Positions 7,031-7,237 of a stretch of DNA of 7,237 nt are shown here, piece by piece (the stretch's first letter is position 1; each line of letters opens with the position of its first letter). This stretch comes from Bryobacterales bacterium. GTDB lineage: Bacteria; Acidobacteriota; Terriglobia; Bryobacterales; Bryobacteraceae. The notes beneath the pieces were generated by a model, which saw only the letters and a list, made by a program, of their open reading frames with translations, was not told the origin of the DNA and made no database searches. Location of the stretch: positions 497 to 7,733 of the forward strand of contig PKYZ01000345.1 of the NCBI GenBank assembly GCA_003132865.1, written 5' to 3'. The position numbers were made by a program, and so were the translations under genes.

Positions 7031-7237
7031 GGCGTTCCTCCCGATGGCAGCGGCAGGCGAATCTGAAAGCGGGTGTCACCGGGAACGGATTGGACCGTAA
7101 GCTCGCCGGAATGCTCTTGTACGATGCGGCGGGCTGTTTCGAGACCCAGCCCGGTGCCTTGCCCGACACCCTTGGTGGTGAAGAACGGCTCGAAAATATG
7201 GGCTTGGACTTCCGGCGGGATGCCCGGTCCGTTGTCG
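7027..7237 (-). CDS. Histidine kinase, C-terminal ATPase end (partial)
   Basis: Only the last 69 residues are in the window; the 5' part lies beyond the right edge. They cover the end of a HATPase_c (GHKL) domain: the DNGPGIP G1 box, FEPFFTTK F box and GTGLGLE G2 box, then the closing strands GELTVQSVPGDTRFQIRLPL. These bind ATP for autophosphorylation of a histidine in the missing DHp domain. The GLGLETARRIVQEH version resembles NtrB/hybrid-type kinases whose ATPase is the last domain. Sensor input and localisation cannot be seen. The stop overlaps the zinc-finger ATG (ATGA), making it the upstream member of the cassette. The frame is open to the window edge with no sign of damage. Confidence 0.88.
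   Translation of the reverse strand, partial: DNGPGIPPEVQAHIFEPFFTTKGVGQGTGLGLETARRIVQEHSGELTVQSVPGDTRFQIRLPLPSGGTP
7037..7041 (-). promoter_or_regulatory. Shine-Dalgarno of the zinc-finger gene
   Basis: GGAGG on the minus strand, within a longer GGGAGGAA, six bases before the ATG at 7030. It sits in the last codons of the upstream kinase. It is the clearest ribosome site in the window and fixes the zinc-finger start. Confidence 0.75.

Overview
The window looks like chromosomal DNA of a high-GC Acidobacteriota bacterium, probably near Solibacter/Bryobacter. The main evidence is the large MacB-like permease at 3488-5881, which has the two-fold layout and sequence style of the ADOP family (acidobacterial duplicated orphan permeases). 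The genus-level guess is inference; no rRNA or marker gene is present.

Layout on the + strand: a 12-segment APC-superfamily amino acid permease (157-1473); a lower-GC stretch carrying one unrecognised single-pass membrane protein (1550-2059) and about 330 bases with no convincing gene; a fold-type I PLP-dependent aminotransferase (2391-3482); then, five bases later, the ADOP permease (3488-5881). On the - strand, reading back from the right edge, a tightly overlapped cassette runs: the C-terminal ATPase end of a histidine kinase (7027-7237, cut by the window), a small UBP-type zinc-finger protein (6758-7030) and an exported Nif3-like dinuclear-metal protein (5883-6761). The two blocks converge with a single base between their stop codons.

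The most informative signal is a pair of 28-base direct repeats (1436-1463 and 2345-2372, 26/28 identical). The first is the coding end of the permease. The second lies just before the aminotransferase, and in the permease frame it reads [22 protein letters not shown], with that last stop overlapping the aminotransferase ATG as ATGA. The simplest reading is that permease and aminotransferase were once a translationally coupled pair. An insert of roughly 0.9 kb then entered the permease 3' end, supplied a replacement tail (VP-stop) and left the old tail as a decaying remnant.

Functionally, the permease and aminotransferase suggest uptake of an amino acid or amine followed by transamination; the substrate cannot be read from sequence. 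The minus-strand cassette ties a signalling kinase, a cytoplasmic zinc-binding module and a secreted metal-site protein into what is probably one mRNA, since both junctions are 4-base stop/start overlaps.
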